A stretch of DNA of 30,857 bases. It comes from Flavobacterium sp. (GTDB taxonomy: Bacteria > Bacteroidota > Bacteroidia > Flavobacteriales > Flavobacteriaceae). The translations under genes were made by a program, and so were the position numbers. Of the stretch, positions 9,401 to 16,514 are shown piece after piece. Under the pieces are notes generated by a model that was not told the origin of the DNA, searched no databases, and was given only the letters and a program-made list of their open reading frames with translations. The DNA is taken from NCBI RefSeq assembly GCF_030146175.1, contig NZ_JASLCE010000003.1:1-30857 (forward strand), written 5' to 3'. How positions within the stretch are numbered: the stretch's first letter is position 1; each line of letters opens with the position of its first letter.

Positions 9401-10195
9401 TTACATTGTAATTTTAACAACATAACCCTCAAAGGTTCGGATATTAAAAACGGTACCGTCTTCAAAAATCAGGTACTGTCCTTTAATTCCGGTTAGTCGT
9501 CCGTTAAAAACCGGCGTTTTATCCAGACTTAGGCTGCTGACTTTCTTCGGATATTGAAGAACCGGATAGTCCAGATGGTATAGTTTTTCCGGTGTTGGTG
9601 CGAAATACGGTTTTACTTCGTCCGGTAACAACGATTCTAACTTATTCCGTTCGGATACAATATCCACTGCAGGAACTTCATTTTGCAACATTTTTCGCCA
9701 GTTGGTTTTGTCGGAAAAATGATCTTTTAGTGCGACCTCGGCGATTCCGGCCAGATAACGATTCGGAACTTCTACGATCGGAACGGCTTCAATGGCACCC
9801 TGATCGATCCAACGCGTCGGAACCTGGGTTTTTCGGGTAACGCCTACTTTGACTTCGCTGGACAAGGCCAGGTATACAATATGGGGCTGTAACTGGACTC
9901 TTTTTTCATATTCCAAATCCCGGTCTTCTATGTCAAGATGTGCGGTGCTGAGTTCTGGTTTCATAATCCAGTCACCGGCCGAAGCACTCGACATAAAGCA
10001 GTCATAACAAAATCCCTGTCTGAAAATCTTTTTTTTCTTGCCACAGTTCAGACATTGATAGCCTTGAAAAGCAATCTCCAACTCTTTATTTAGTAATTGG
10101 TTGACATTCAAAAAACTGTTTTCAAAAACAAGGTAATATTGTATCGGATTCCCGATTTCCGTTTGCATCTTGGTCAGTACGCCGTCGTATTGCAT
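9401..10195 (-). CDS. DUF2797 family protein with a Cys4 zinc knuckle and a GIY-YIG-like core
   Basis: The function is not established. The 264-residue protein matches the DUF2797 family in overall layout. It has a CxxC...CxxC zinc site at Cys48, Cys51, Cys63 and Cys66 (YQCLNCGKKKKIFRQGFC, then YDC). It then has a stretch at residues 107-134 that reads like the GIY-YIG nuclease signature: Val-Tyr-Leu at 107-109, Lys-Val-Gly-Val-Thr at 116-120, and Arg128-Trp129 before Gln-Gly. No membrane segment or signal peptide is seen, so it is probably cytoplasmic. It is a single gene: its upstream neighbour is divergent and its downstream neighbour convergent. A nucleic-acid role is inferred from the motifs only. 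Confidence 0.85.
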   Translation of the reverse strand: MQYDGVLTKMQTEIGNPIQYYLVFENSFLNVNQLLNKELEIAFQGYQCLNCGKKKKIFRQGFCYDCFMSSASAGDWIMKPELSTAHLDIEDRDLEYEKRVQLQPHIVYLALSSEVKVGVTRKTQVPTRWIDQGAIEAVPIVEVPNRYLAGIAEVALKDHFSDKTNWRKMLQNEVPAVDIVSERNKLESLLPDEVKPYFAPTPEKLYHLDYPVLQYPKKVSSLSLDKTPVFNGRLTGIKGQYLIFEDGTVFNIRTFEGYVVKITM

Positions 10196-10262
10196 TTTAT
10201 AAATTTCAGGTTTAAGTATTAGGATTTGCAGTGAAGCCGAGTGTTTCCTGCTGTTTTTTTCT

Positions 10263-10270
10263 TATTTTTG
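10263..10270 (+). promoter_or_regulatory. Promoter -7 box (TATTTTTG) for the GH3-family gene
   Basis: TATTTTTG is an exact TAnnTTTG match in the gap between the divergent DUF2797 and GH3 genes, 75 bases before the GH3 ATG. A weak TTT-containing -33 region lies about 18 bases upstream (GTGTTTCC). Confidence 0.4.
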
Positions 10271-10344
10271 GTAATGATGTAAAAGTACAAACTTTGGTTT
10301 GAATAATGCCAAAACAAATCTTTTTAACCGGAATATACTAAAAT

Positions 10345-11871
10345 ATGGCCCTGACAATAATTAACTCGATTGCTTCCTGGATACTGAAAAAACGAATTCA
10401 TCAAATGGAATTGTTTCTGAAATACCCCAATGAAGTCCAGGAAGAACTGCTGTTTAGCTTATTGCGTACGGCTGAGCCTACCATTATTGGTCAGAAATAT
10501 GAATTTTTGTCCATCAGAAGCTATAAAACGTTTGCAGAGCGCGTTCCGGTATCGACCTATGAAGAACTGGAGCCGTTGATCGAAAGAACCCGAAAAGGGG
10601 AGCAAAATGTGTTTTGGAATACCCCTATCAAATGGTTTGCGAAGTCAAGTGGAACAACGAATGCAAAAAGTAAGTTTATCCCGGTGAGTAGCGAAGCTTT
10701 GGAAGATTGTCATTATAAGGCCAGTAAAGATTTGCTGTGTTTGTACCTGAATAATAATGAAAATTCGCAGTTGTTTACGGGAAAGAGTCTCCGCTTGGGA
10801 GGAAGTAAGCAATTGTATGAAGATAACAATACGTTTTTTGGCGATTTGTCGGCGATCCTGATCGATAATATGCCTTTCTGGGCCGAATTCAGCAGTACGC
10901 CAAGTAACAAGGTGTCGTTAATGAGTGAATGGGAATCCAAAATCCAGGCAATCATACAGGAAACGGTTATGGAAAATGTAACCAGTTTTGCCGGAGTGCC
11001 TTCCTGGATGTTGGTATTGTTAAATCGGGTTTTGGAAGAGACCGGAAAAAACAACCTGGTGGAATTATGGCCTAATGTTGAGGTGTATTTCCATGGCGGA
11101 GTGAGTTTTGAACCATATCGCGAGCAGTACAAACGATTATTGCCAAAAGAGGATTTTCGTTATTACGAAATTTATAATGCCTCTGAAGGGTTTTTTGCGA
11201 TTCAGGATCTGAATAATTCCAATGATTTGTTGTTGATGCTGGATTACGGGATTTTCTACGAATTTATCCCGATGGATGCTTTTGGAACACCGGAACAGAA
11301 AGTGATCCGCTTGTCGGAAGTGGAGTTAAATAAAAACTATGCGGTGGTGATTACAACCAATTCCGGTTTGTGGCGTTATCTGATAGGGGATACGGTGCGT
11401 TTTACCTCATTAAATCCGTATCGTATTAAAGTAACCGGAAGAACAAAACACCATATCAATGTATTTGGGGAGGAGTTGATGGTCGAAAATACCGATAAGG
11501 CGATCGCTAAGGCTTGTCAGGAGACGAATTCCGAGGTAATCGATTATACAGTGGCACCAATCTTTATGAAAGGCCGCGAAAAAGGAGCGCACGAATGGAT
11601 GATTGAGTTCCGTAGAAAACCGGAGAATATCGAGCTTTTCCGTAAAAAACTGGACGAAGCCTTACAAACGGTGAACTCCGATTATGAGGCAAAACGATAC
11701 AATAATATGACACTGAATCCGTTAGTGTTGAATGTGGCACGAACCAACCTGTTTTACGACTGGTTAAAAGAACAGGATAAACTGGGCGGACAACATAAAA
11801 TTCCACGACTATCGAATAGTCGGGAGTATCTGGATCGACTGAAAGCGTTACAATATATCCAAATTGAATGA
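10345..11871 (+). CDS. GH3-family acyl-acid amido synthetase (adenylate-forming)
   Basis: The 508-residue protein belongs to the GH3 superfamily, best known from plant enzymes that join jasmonate or auxin to amino acids through an acyl-adenylate. The phosphate-binding loop is visible as WFAKSSGTTNAKSKFIPVS (about residues 97-115). The mid-protein motif YEIYNASEGFFA corresponds to the adenine/acyl site. WRYLIGDTVRF followed by VTGRTKHHINVFGEE marks the hinge to the C-terminal domain. Bacterial members are common in Bacteroidota, and their substrates are largely unknown. The stop is two bases before the start of a small lipoprotein gene, so the two are translationally close. Confidence 0.88.
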   Translation: MALTIINSIASWILKKRIHQMELFLKYPNEVQEELLFSLLRTAEPTIIGQKYEFLSIRSYKTFAERVPVSTYEELEPLIERTRKGEQNVFWNTPIKWFAKSSGTTNAKSKFIPVSSEALEDCHYKASKDLLCLYLNNNENSQLFTGKSLRLGGSKQLYEDNNTFFGDLSAILIDNMPFWAEFSSTPSNKVSLMSEWESKIQAIIQETVMENVTSFAGVPSWMLVLLNRVLEETGKNNLVELWPNVEVYFHGGVSFEPYREQYKRLLPKEDFRYYEIYNASEGFFAIQDLNNSNDLLLMLDYGIFYEFIPMDAFGTPEQKVIRLSEVELNKNYAVVITTNSGLWRYLIGDTVRFTSLNPYRIKVTGRTKHHINVFGEELMVENTDKAIAKACQETNSEVIDYTVAPIFMKGREKGAHEWMIEFRRKPENIELFRKKLDEALQTVNSDYEAKRYNNMTLNPLVLNVARTNLFYDWLKEQDKLGGQHKIPRLSNSREYLDRLKALQYIQIE

Positions 11872-11873
11872 TT

Positions 11874-12029
11874 ATGAAAAAACTGATTGTTTTTATAGCG
11901 GCAGGAGTGCTTTTTGCTTCCTGTGGTCCCAAACGCTTAGGGTGCGGTCCGCGAAGATGTGATGTCGATAGTAAAAAGGTAGAATCCAAATCGGATATAG
12001 TAACTCGAAAAGCTGCTAAAACGGCATAA
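11874..12029 (+). CDS. Small cysteine-containing lipoprotein (51 residues)
   Basis: The protein is 51 residues. A short signal peptide (MKKLIVFIAAGVLFASC) ends in a lipobox LFASC with Cys17 as the predicted lipidated residue. The mature part starts CGPKRLGCGPRRC, so two further cysteines (Cys24 and Cys29) lie within 12 residues of the anchor in a duplicated Cys-Gly-Pro pattern. The tail is highly charged. It starts two bases after the GH3 stop codon and ends just before a strong terminator, so it is almost certainly co-transcribed with the GH3 gene. I do not recognise a function; metal binding or a disulfide by the extra cysteines is a guess. Confidence 0.8.
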   Translation: MKKLIVFIAAGVLFASCGPKRLGCGPRRCDVDSKKVESKSDIVTRKAAKTA

Positions 12030-12030
12030 A

Positions 12031-12054
12031 AAAACCTCGCAATTGCGAGGTTTT
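12031..12054. terminator. Bidirectional terminator between convergent lipoprotein genes
   Basis: A perfect 24-base palindrome has a 10-bp stem AAAACCTCGC/GCGAGGTTTT around AATT. Its own A and T tracts give a U-tail on each strand. It starts two bases after the small lipoprotein stop and lies 22 bases past the stop of the convergent Ala/Glu-rich lipoprotein. Confidence 0.85.
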
Positions 12055-12075
12055 AAAATTCTTAGAAAGTTCTAA

Positions 12076-12318
12076 TTATTTTTTTGCAGCGTCAGCAGCT
12101 GGAGCAGCAGCTTCAGTAGCTGGAGCAGCCTCAGTAGCTGGAGCAGCTTCAGTAGTAGCAGCAGCAGAGTCAACAGTAGTAGCAGCAGCTTCTACAGCCT
12201 CTTCAGCAGGAGCAGCAACTTCTTCAGTTACAGGCTCTTCAGTTTTAGTTTCTTTACAAGAAACGAAAGAAACACTCATCATAGCTACTAATGCTAAGCT
12301 TAAAACAACTTTTTTCAT
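12076..12318 (-). CDS. Ala/Glu/Thr-rich low-complexity lipoprotein
   Basis: The 80-residue protein has a signal peptide MKKVVLSLALVAMMSVSFVSC ending in a lipobox (FVSC, Cys21). The mature region is almost wholly Ala, Glu, Thr, Pro and Val, with the hexapeptide-like unit ATEAAP repeated near the C-terminus and an ending of DAAKK. The mature part carries many acidic residues and no aromatic ones, so it is probably disordered and surface- or periplasm-exposed. It has its own promoter (-7 box at 12362-12355) and shares a bidirectional terminator. Function unknown. Such small, highly expressed-looking lipoproteins are frequent in Flavobacteriaceae, but I cannot name this one. Confidence 0.85.
   Translation of the reverse strand: MKKVVLSLALVAMMSVSFVSCKETKTEEPVTEEVAAPAEEAVEAAATTVDSAAATTEAAPATEAAPATEAAAPAADAAKK
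12097..12153. repeat. In-frame 18-21-base tandem repeat inside the lipoprotein gene
   Basis: Three consecutive units share the core AGCTGGAGCAGC followed by a CTTCAGT or CTCAGT ending. They lie at 12097-12117 (21 bases), 12118-12135 (18) and 12136-12153 (18). All are multiples of three, so gain or loss of units changes the length without breaking the frame. They encode the ATEAAP-like repeats. Confidence 0.85.
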
Positions 12319-12354
12319 CTTACTAAATTATAAAGGTTAATTATTAATTCGGAG

Positions 12355-12362
12355 CAAAGATA
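12355..12362 (-). promoter_or_regulatory. Promoter -7 box (TATCTTTG) for the Ala/Glu-rich lipoprotein
   Basis: On the minus strand TATCTTTG (12362-12355) is an exact TAnnTTTG match, about 37 bases before the ATG. The same 8-mer occurs before ubiE (25520-25513) and inside the etf terminator loop (28705-28698). No TTG lies at the expected -33 distance. Confidence 0.5.
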
Positions 12363-12428
12363 TAAAATTTTTGATACGTAATAATATTTACTAAAATATT
12401 TTTTGCTCCCGGATTATGTTTTTTTTTG

Positions 12429-12497
12429 AAAAAACAGTCAGCTCACTTACAAAATGCCCCTTTTTGCTGGGTTTTCTGTTGTAACTGACTGTTTTTT
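12429..12497 (-). terminator. Extended, structured hairpin terminator of the S46 peptidase transcript
   Basis: Arms AAAAAACAGTCAG (12429-12441) and its complement CTGACTGTTTTTT (12485-12497) form a 13-bp stem around a 43-base interior. The interior has further complementary arms (TTACAA 12447-12452 with TTGTAA 12479-12484, and CCC with GGG). On the minus strand it lies about 28 bases after the peptidase stop and ends in a T-run, so it fits an intrinsic terminator with an unusually long, branched head. Confidence 0.65.
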
Positions 12498-12525
12498 AAT
12501 ATTTTGCGCGGTTGAAAAAAAGCGA

Positions 12526-14667
12526 TTATTTTTTCTTGTTTTGAACGATTTTCATCTCGTCAACAAGGTGTTTTGCCCCCGCATATTTGTCAATAATGAA
12601 CAAAACATAGCGAATATCGACCATAATGTTGCGGCAAATCGCCGGATCGTAGTGGATATCGCTCATCGTTCCTTCCCAAACACGGTCGAAATTTAACCCG
12701 ATAAGGTTTCCTTCTGCATCCAAAGCCGGACTTCCGGAATTACCACCCGTTGTATGGTTTGTTCCGATAAAACATACCGGCATACGTCCTTTTTCAGCAT
12801 ACTGTCCGTAATCTTTATTATTATATAAGGAGATTAATTTGGCAGGTACGTCAAATTCATAATCACCCGGTACGTATTTTTCGATCACACCATCCAAATA
12901 GGTCATTGGCTCGTAGATCACCGCATCGCTAGGACTATAGCCTTTTACTTTTCCGTAGGTAACACGTAAGGTACTGTTCGCATCCGGGAAAATACGGTTA
13001 TTCGGGAATAGCTCCAGAATAGCTTTCATATACGTACGTTGTAAAGCGATGTTTTTAAGATTCAACTCGTCGTATTTTGGCGCTACGTTTTTAAGGTAAC
13101 TATCAGCCATCGATTTGACCAACTGGAATCCTTTATCGTTATTGATGCGTTCGATTACCGTTTTGGCATCACCATTCAATAATTCTTTTAAACCATTATA
13201 ACTGGTTAGTTTGGACTGGCTGTAAACTTCTTGAGTCAGTTTTTTAGTGTCGGCATTTGTCAAACTAGCCGGTAAAAATTGTTTTGGCGATTTGGTAGCA
13301 TATAAAGCGATTAGCTGTTCGAAAACTTTTTCGTCAACATTTGCATTAAAATCTTTGTATAAATCTTCAAAACCGGCAATCAGGTTGTTTTTACGATCGT
13401 TAAAAGCTTGTTCGCCTTTAGCATTGTAAACTTGTTCCAATTGGAATAAACGGTATCCGAAACTCAATAATTCGGTATTTCGTAGAACCACTTCGGTATA
13501 ATAATCACGGCTCAGGGCATACGGAGCGATTTCAGTATAGTTCTTTTTAAAATCAGCTAACAAATTGCCATATTCGGCCTGTTTCCCGGATTTTGCTACT
13601 TTGTCCTGGAATTCCTGCTCAAACTTCTGTTTGATCGCCAGGGCGTTTGATTTTTTTAAACCTTTGGTTTCGCCGATCCATTTTTTCCAATAGTTCGCAA
13701 TGCTGGCATATTTGGACGCATATTGGATTTTGATCGCGTTGTCTTTACGCATAAAACCGTCCTGAACTTTTAAAGCGGCATCACGCACTTCGATTTTTGC
13801 CGGATTCAGATCGTTTACAATTTGCGCTACAGCATACGACGGAAGGTATTCCTGAGTACGACCCGGGTAACCCATTACCATTGTGAAATCGTTTTCTTTA
13901 ACGCCTTTTATAGAAACCGGGAAGAAATGTTTCGGTTTGTACGGTACGTTATCTTTGGAATATGCAGCCGGACGGTTGTTTTTGTCGGCATAGATTCGGA
14001 ATAAAGAAAAATCTCCGGTATGGCGTGGCCAAACCCAGTTATCGGTATCCGATCCGAATTTTCCGATTGATGATGGCGGAGCACCAACCAAACGAACATC
14101 GGTATAGGTTTCTGTTAGGAACAAAATATACTGGTTTCCGTCATAAAAAGTACGGATTTTGTTTTCCTGCCAGGATTCTTTTGGCAACGTACGGCTTAGG
14201 GTACTGATGTTTTCCTGGATTTTCTTTTGCTTGTCGGCTTCACTTGTTAATGCGGCAACGCCTTCCAGTACTTTATTGGTTACATCTTCAATTTTTACAA
14301 TAAAAGTTACTTCCAGATCTTTGTTCGGTAGTTCGTCTTCTTGTTTCATTGCCCAGAATCCATTGGTCAAATAGTCATGATCAACAGTTGAGTGGGACTG
14401 GATTTCGCCATATCCACAGTGGTGGTTGGTTAATAATAAACCTTTGGAAGAAATGACTTCTGAGGTACAACCACCGTTAAAATGCGGTACGGCATCTTTT
14501 AAACTGGATTTGTTGACATCATAAATATCGGCTGCCGATATTTTCATTCCTAAGGTTTTCATCTCTTTTTCGTTCATTCCTTTTAAAAGCGAAGGAATCC
14601 ACATTCCGCCCTGTTGCGCGGAAACCGGTAAAACGAACAATAGGACAAGTAGTCTTAAAAGTTTCAT
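12526..14667 (-). CDS. S46-family dipeptidyl-peptidase, DPP11-like (Asp/Glu-preferring)
   Basis: Periplasmic serine exopeptidase that removes dipeptides from the N-terminus of peptides, used for growth on protein. It has 713 residues, normal for the family. A signal peptide (residues 1-17, ending PVSA before QQ) is followed by the chymotrypsin-like fold. His83 in TNHHCGYG and Ser644 in TGGNSGSPALD are the predicted catalytic residues, and the motif GSDTDNWVWPRHTGDF is typical of S46. Arg662 in NFDRVWEG lies 18 residues after the serine. In Porphyromonas DPP11 an Arg at that same offset (Ser655 to Arg673) sets preference for acidic P1 residues, whereas DPP7 has Gly. The gene follows the GNAT gene by 27 bases. 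Confidence 0.95.
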   Translation of the reverse strand: MKLLRLLVLLFVLPVSAQQGGMWIPSLLKGMNEKEMKTLGMKISAADIYDVNKSSLKDAVPHFNGGCTSEVISSKGLLLTNHHCGYGEIQSHSTVDHDYLTNGFWAMKQEDELPNKDLEVTFIVKIEDVTNKVLEGVAALTSEADKQKKIQENISTLSRTLPKESWQENKIRTFYDGNQYILFLTETYTDVRLVGAPPSSIGKFGSDTDNWVWPRHTGDFSLFRIYADKNNRPAAYSKDNVPYKPKHFFPVSIKGVKENDFTMVMGYPGRTQEYLPSYAVAQIVNDLNPAKIEVRDAALKVQDGFMRKDNAIKIQYASKYASIANYWKKWIGETKGLKKSNALAIKQKFEQEFQDKVAKSGKQAEYGNLLADFKKNYTEIAPYALSRDYYTEVVLRNTELLSFGYRLFQLEQVYNAKGEQAFNDRKNNLIAGFEDLYKDFNANVDEKVFEQLIALYATKSPKQFLPASLTNADTKKLTQEVYSQSKLTSYNGLKELLNGDAKTVIERINNDKGFQLVKSMADSYLKNVAPKYDELNLKNIALQRTYMKAILELFPNNRIFPDANSTLRVTYGKVKGYSPSDAVIYEPMTYLDGVIEKYVPGDYEFDVPAKLISLYNNKDYGQYAEKGRMPVCFIGTNHTTGGNSGSPALDAEGNLIGLNFDRVWEGTMSDIHYDPAICRNIMVDIRYVLFIIDKYAGAKHLVDEMKIVQNKKK

Positions 14668-14694
14668 TGGATTGTTTTTATTTGATTATTTTGG

Positions 14695-15144
14695 TTATAC
14701 GACTTTGTATTTCATGATTTTACGGTTGTGATCGGTAAAATTCTGGGCAAGATACAATTTTTGAGCCTTTTCGTTATGGTTTTCGACTTCCAGGTAAAGA
14801 ACTTTTAACTTTAATTTAAGAGCTTCCGACTGGATAAAATGGATGGCTTCCTTGCCGATTCCTTTGCCGCGGGCTTTTTCAGAAAGGTATAATTCGTCTA
14901 AAAAGGCATAACGGCCTTTGTATTCAAAACTAAAAATAAAAGTAAGAATCACATAGCCTACCAGAATATCATCCGAATAAATCAGCCAGGCTTTTCCATG
15001 ATTTTCATTTTCAAGAAACGTTGCAAAAAGCGATTCGGTGGTTGGAATATCGATAGGATAGTTGTCGATGGCATAGAAATCCTGCATCATCGCAATGATG
15101 TCGGGAATATGCTGATGGTCCAAAGGTTTAAACTGCGTATTCAT
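14695..15144 (-). CDS. GNAT-family N-acetyltransferase
   Basis: The 149-residue protein has the GCN5-related fold: an N-terminal region, a central strand with YVILTFIFSFEYKGRYAFLDELYL, and the acetyl-CoA pyrophosphate-binding loop EKARGKGIGKEAI (the R-x-x-G-x-G pattern). A C-terminal LYLEVENHNEKAQKLYLAQNF motif is typical of the superfamily. The substrate is unknown. Its start overlaps the end of waaA by 17 bases, which implies translational coupling, and the S46 peptidase gene follows closely. The lipid A-related neighbour does not by itself show that the substrate is a sugar. Confidence 0.9.
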   Translation of the reverse strand: MNTQFKPLDHQHIPDIIAMMQDFYAIDNYPIDIPTTESLFATFLENENHGKAWLIYSDDILVGYVILTFIFSFEYKGRYAFLDELYLSEKARGKGIGKEAIHFIQSEALKLKLKVLYLEVENHNEKAQKLYLAQNFTDHNRKIMKYKVV

Positions 15145-16375
15145 TTTTAATATGGTTTACAATGCTTTTGGTAGCATTTTGATTCATTTGTACAAAGGTG
15201 CTGCAAATATGACCTTTTTCGAAACGGATATCCTCGTTCTGAATCAGGTTGGAGAACGCTTCATCCAGTTCTTTTTGATTCGAAATGGAAGTACAGCCTT
15301 CCATGTTAACCAAGGCTATGGCCTCGGCAAAATGGGAAAAATTAGGGCCAATTACAATCGGTACGCCAAAAGTGGCCGGTTCCAATATGTTGTGAACGCC
15401 CGGTTTACCAAAACCACCGCCTACATAAGCAATATCGGCGTAACTGTATATTTTGGTCAGTATACCAATGGTGTCGATAATAAAAACGTCGTAATCGCTT
15501 AAATCGGTAATCGAATCTTTTTCGGAAAATAAAACCGTTTTTCGGGAAATGCTTTTTTGGAGTTCCTGAATTTGTTCGGATTTAATGTTATGGGGCGCTA
15601 TGATAAATTTAACCGGATCGGTGCAGCGGTTGATATAATCCACAAGCAAAGTTTCGTCTTTTGGCCACGAACTGCCAATGACGATAGTAGTTGTGTCGGC
15701 TTTAAAGTTTTCGATAAAATCAAGGGTATTGTCGCGTTCCAAGATGGCCGAAACCCGGTCAAATCGGGTGTCACCGCTCACTTTTACATTGTGAAATCCG
15801 ATGCTTTGTAAAAGCTGTTTTGATTTTTCATTCTGAACAAAAAAGTAACGGAAGCTTTTTAGTGCATTTCGGTAAAACGAACCATACCATTTAAAGAACG
15901 ATTGTTTTTCGCGGAAAATACCGGAAACCAGATAGGTCGGAATTTGTTGTTGTTTTAAAACGTCCAGGTAATTGGGCCAGTATTCGTATTTGATGAAAAA
16001 TACAAGATCAGGATGAACGGTTTTGATAAAACGAACGGCATTCGATCGGGTGTCCAACGGTAAATATACGGTTACATCGGCTACGGTATTGTTTTTCCGA
16101 ACTTCATAACCCGATGGGGAAAAGAAAGTCAGTACAATTTTATGCGACGGATAATTGGTTTTGATTTGTTCCATTACCGGAAGTCCTTGTTCGTATTCGC
16201 CCAGTGACGCGGCATGGAACCAGATGGTTTTATCCGTAGGTTGTATTGCGGATTCCAACGTGGTGAAAACATTTTTCCGGCCTTCGGTAAACAACTTGAT
16301 TTTAGGGCTTACCATAGCAATAAAACGGATCAGAAAACCAGCCATCCGAACCAGTAAATCGTATAAAAAAAACAT
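15128..16375 (-). CDS. waaA: 3-deoxy-D-manno-octulosonic acid (Kdo) transferase
   Basis: Transfers Kdo from CMP-Kdo to lipid A precursor at the inner face of the cytoplasmic membrane, the first step of LPS core assembly. The 415-residue length matches the family (E. coli about 425). A hydrophobic N-terminal anchor spans about residues 2-22. WFHAASLGEYEQG places the catalytic Glu at residue 60, the same number as in E. coli WaaA. The C-terminal nucleotide-sugar site is visible in DIAYVGGGFGKPGVHNILEP, typical of the GT-B fold. It is the first gene of the waaA - GNAT - S46 peptidase run. The adjacent divergent genes also concern envelope sugars. Confidence 0.96.
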   Translation of the reverse strand: MFFLYDLLVRMAGFLIRFIAMVSPKIKLFTEGRKNVFTTLESAIQPTDKTIWFHAASLGEYEQGLPVMEQIKTNYPSHKIVLTFFSPSGYEVRKNNTVADVTVYLPLDTRSNAVRFIKTVHPDLVFFIKYEYWPNYLDVLKQQQIPTYLVSGIFREKQSFFKWYGSFYRNALKSFRYFFVQNEKSKQLLQSIGFHNVKVSGDTRFDRVSAILERDNTLDFIENFKADTTTIVIGSSWPKDETLLVDYINRCTDPVKFIIAPHNIKSEQIQELQKSISRKTVLFSEKDSITDLSDYDVFIIDTIGILTKIYSYADIAYVGGGFGKPGVHNILEPATFGVPIVIGPNFSHFAEAIALVNMEGCTSISNQKELDEAFSNLIQNEDIRFEKGHICSTFVQMNQNATKSIVNHIKNEYAV

Positions 16376-16422
16376 AGGCGAAAATTTGTGTCGCTAAATT
16401 ACGGTTCTTTACGTTAATTTGA

Positions 16423-16453
16423 TTGGTGTAACGTCATTAAATGAGTATTTTTG
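16423..16453 (+). promoter_or_regulatory. Promoter for the DegT-type aminotransferase
   Basis: TATTTTTG (16446-16453) is an exact -7 TAnnTTTG match. TTG (16423-16425) lies 20 bases upstream, close to the usual -33 spacing. A start near 16460 leaves about 55 bases before the preferred ATG at 16515. Confidence 0.55.
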
Positions 16454-16514
16454 CTTGTTTTAATTCCTTTTGGGAAAGGAATTTCGAATCGTTACAAAGC
16501 AATTTAGAAAGCAC

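Noticed and set aside
10713..11132. Minus-strand open frame of 139 codons inside the GH3 gene
   Set aside because: Antisense shadow of conserved coding sequence with no recognisable features.
11564..11989. Minus-strand open frame of 141 codons over the GH3 end and small lipoprotein
   Set aside because: It is antisense to conserved GH3 motifs and to a lipoprotein with a good signal peptide, and has no domain of its own.
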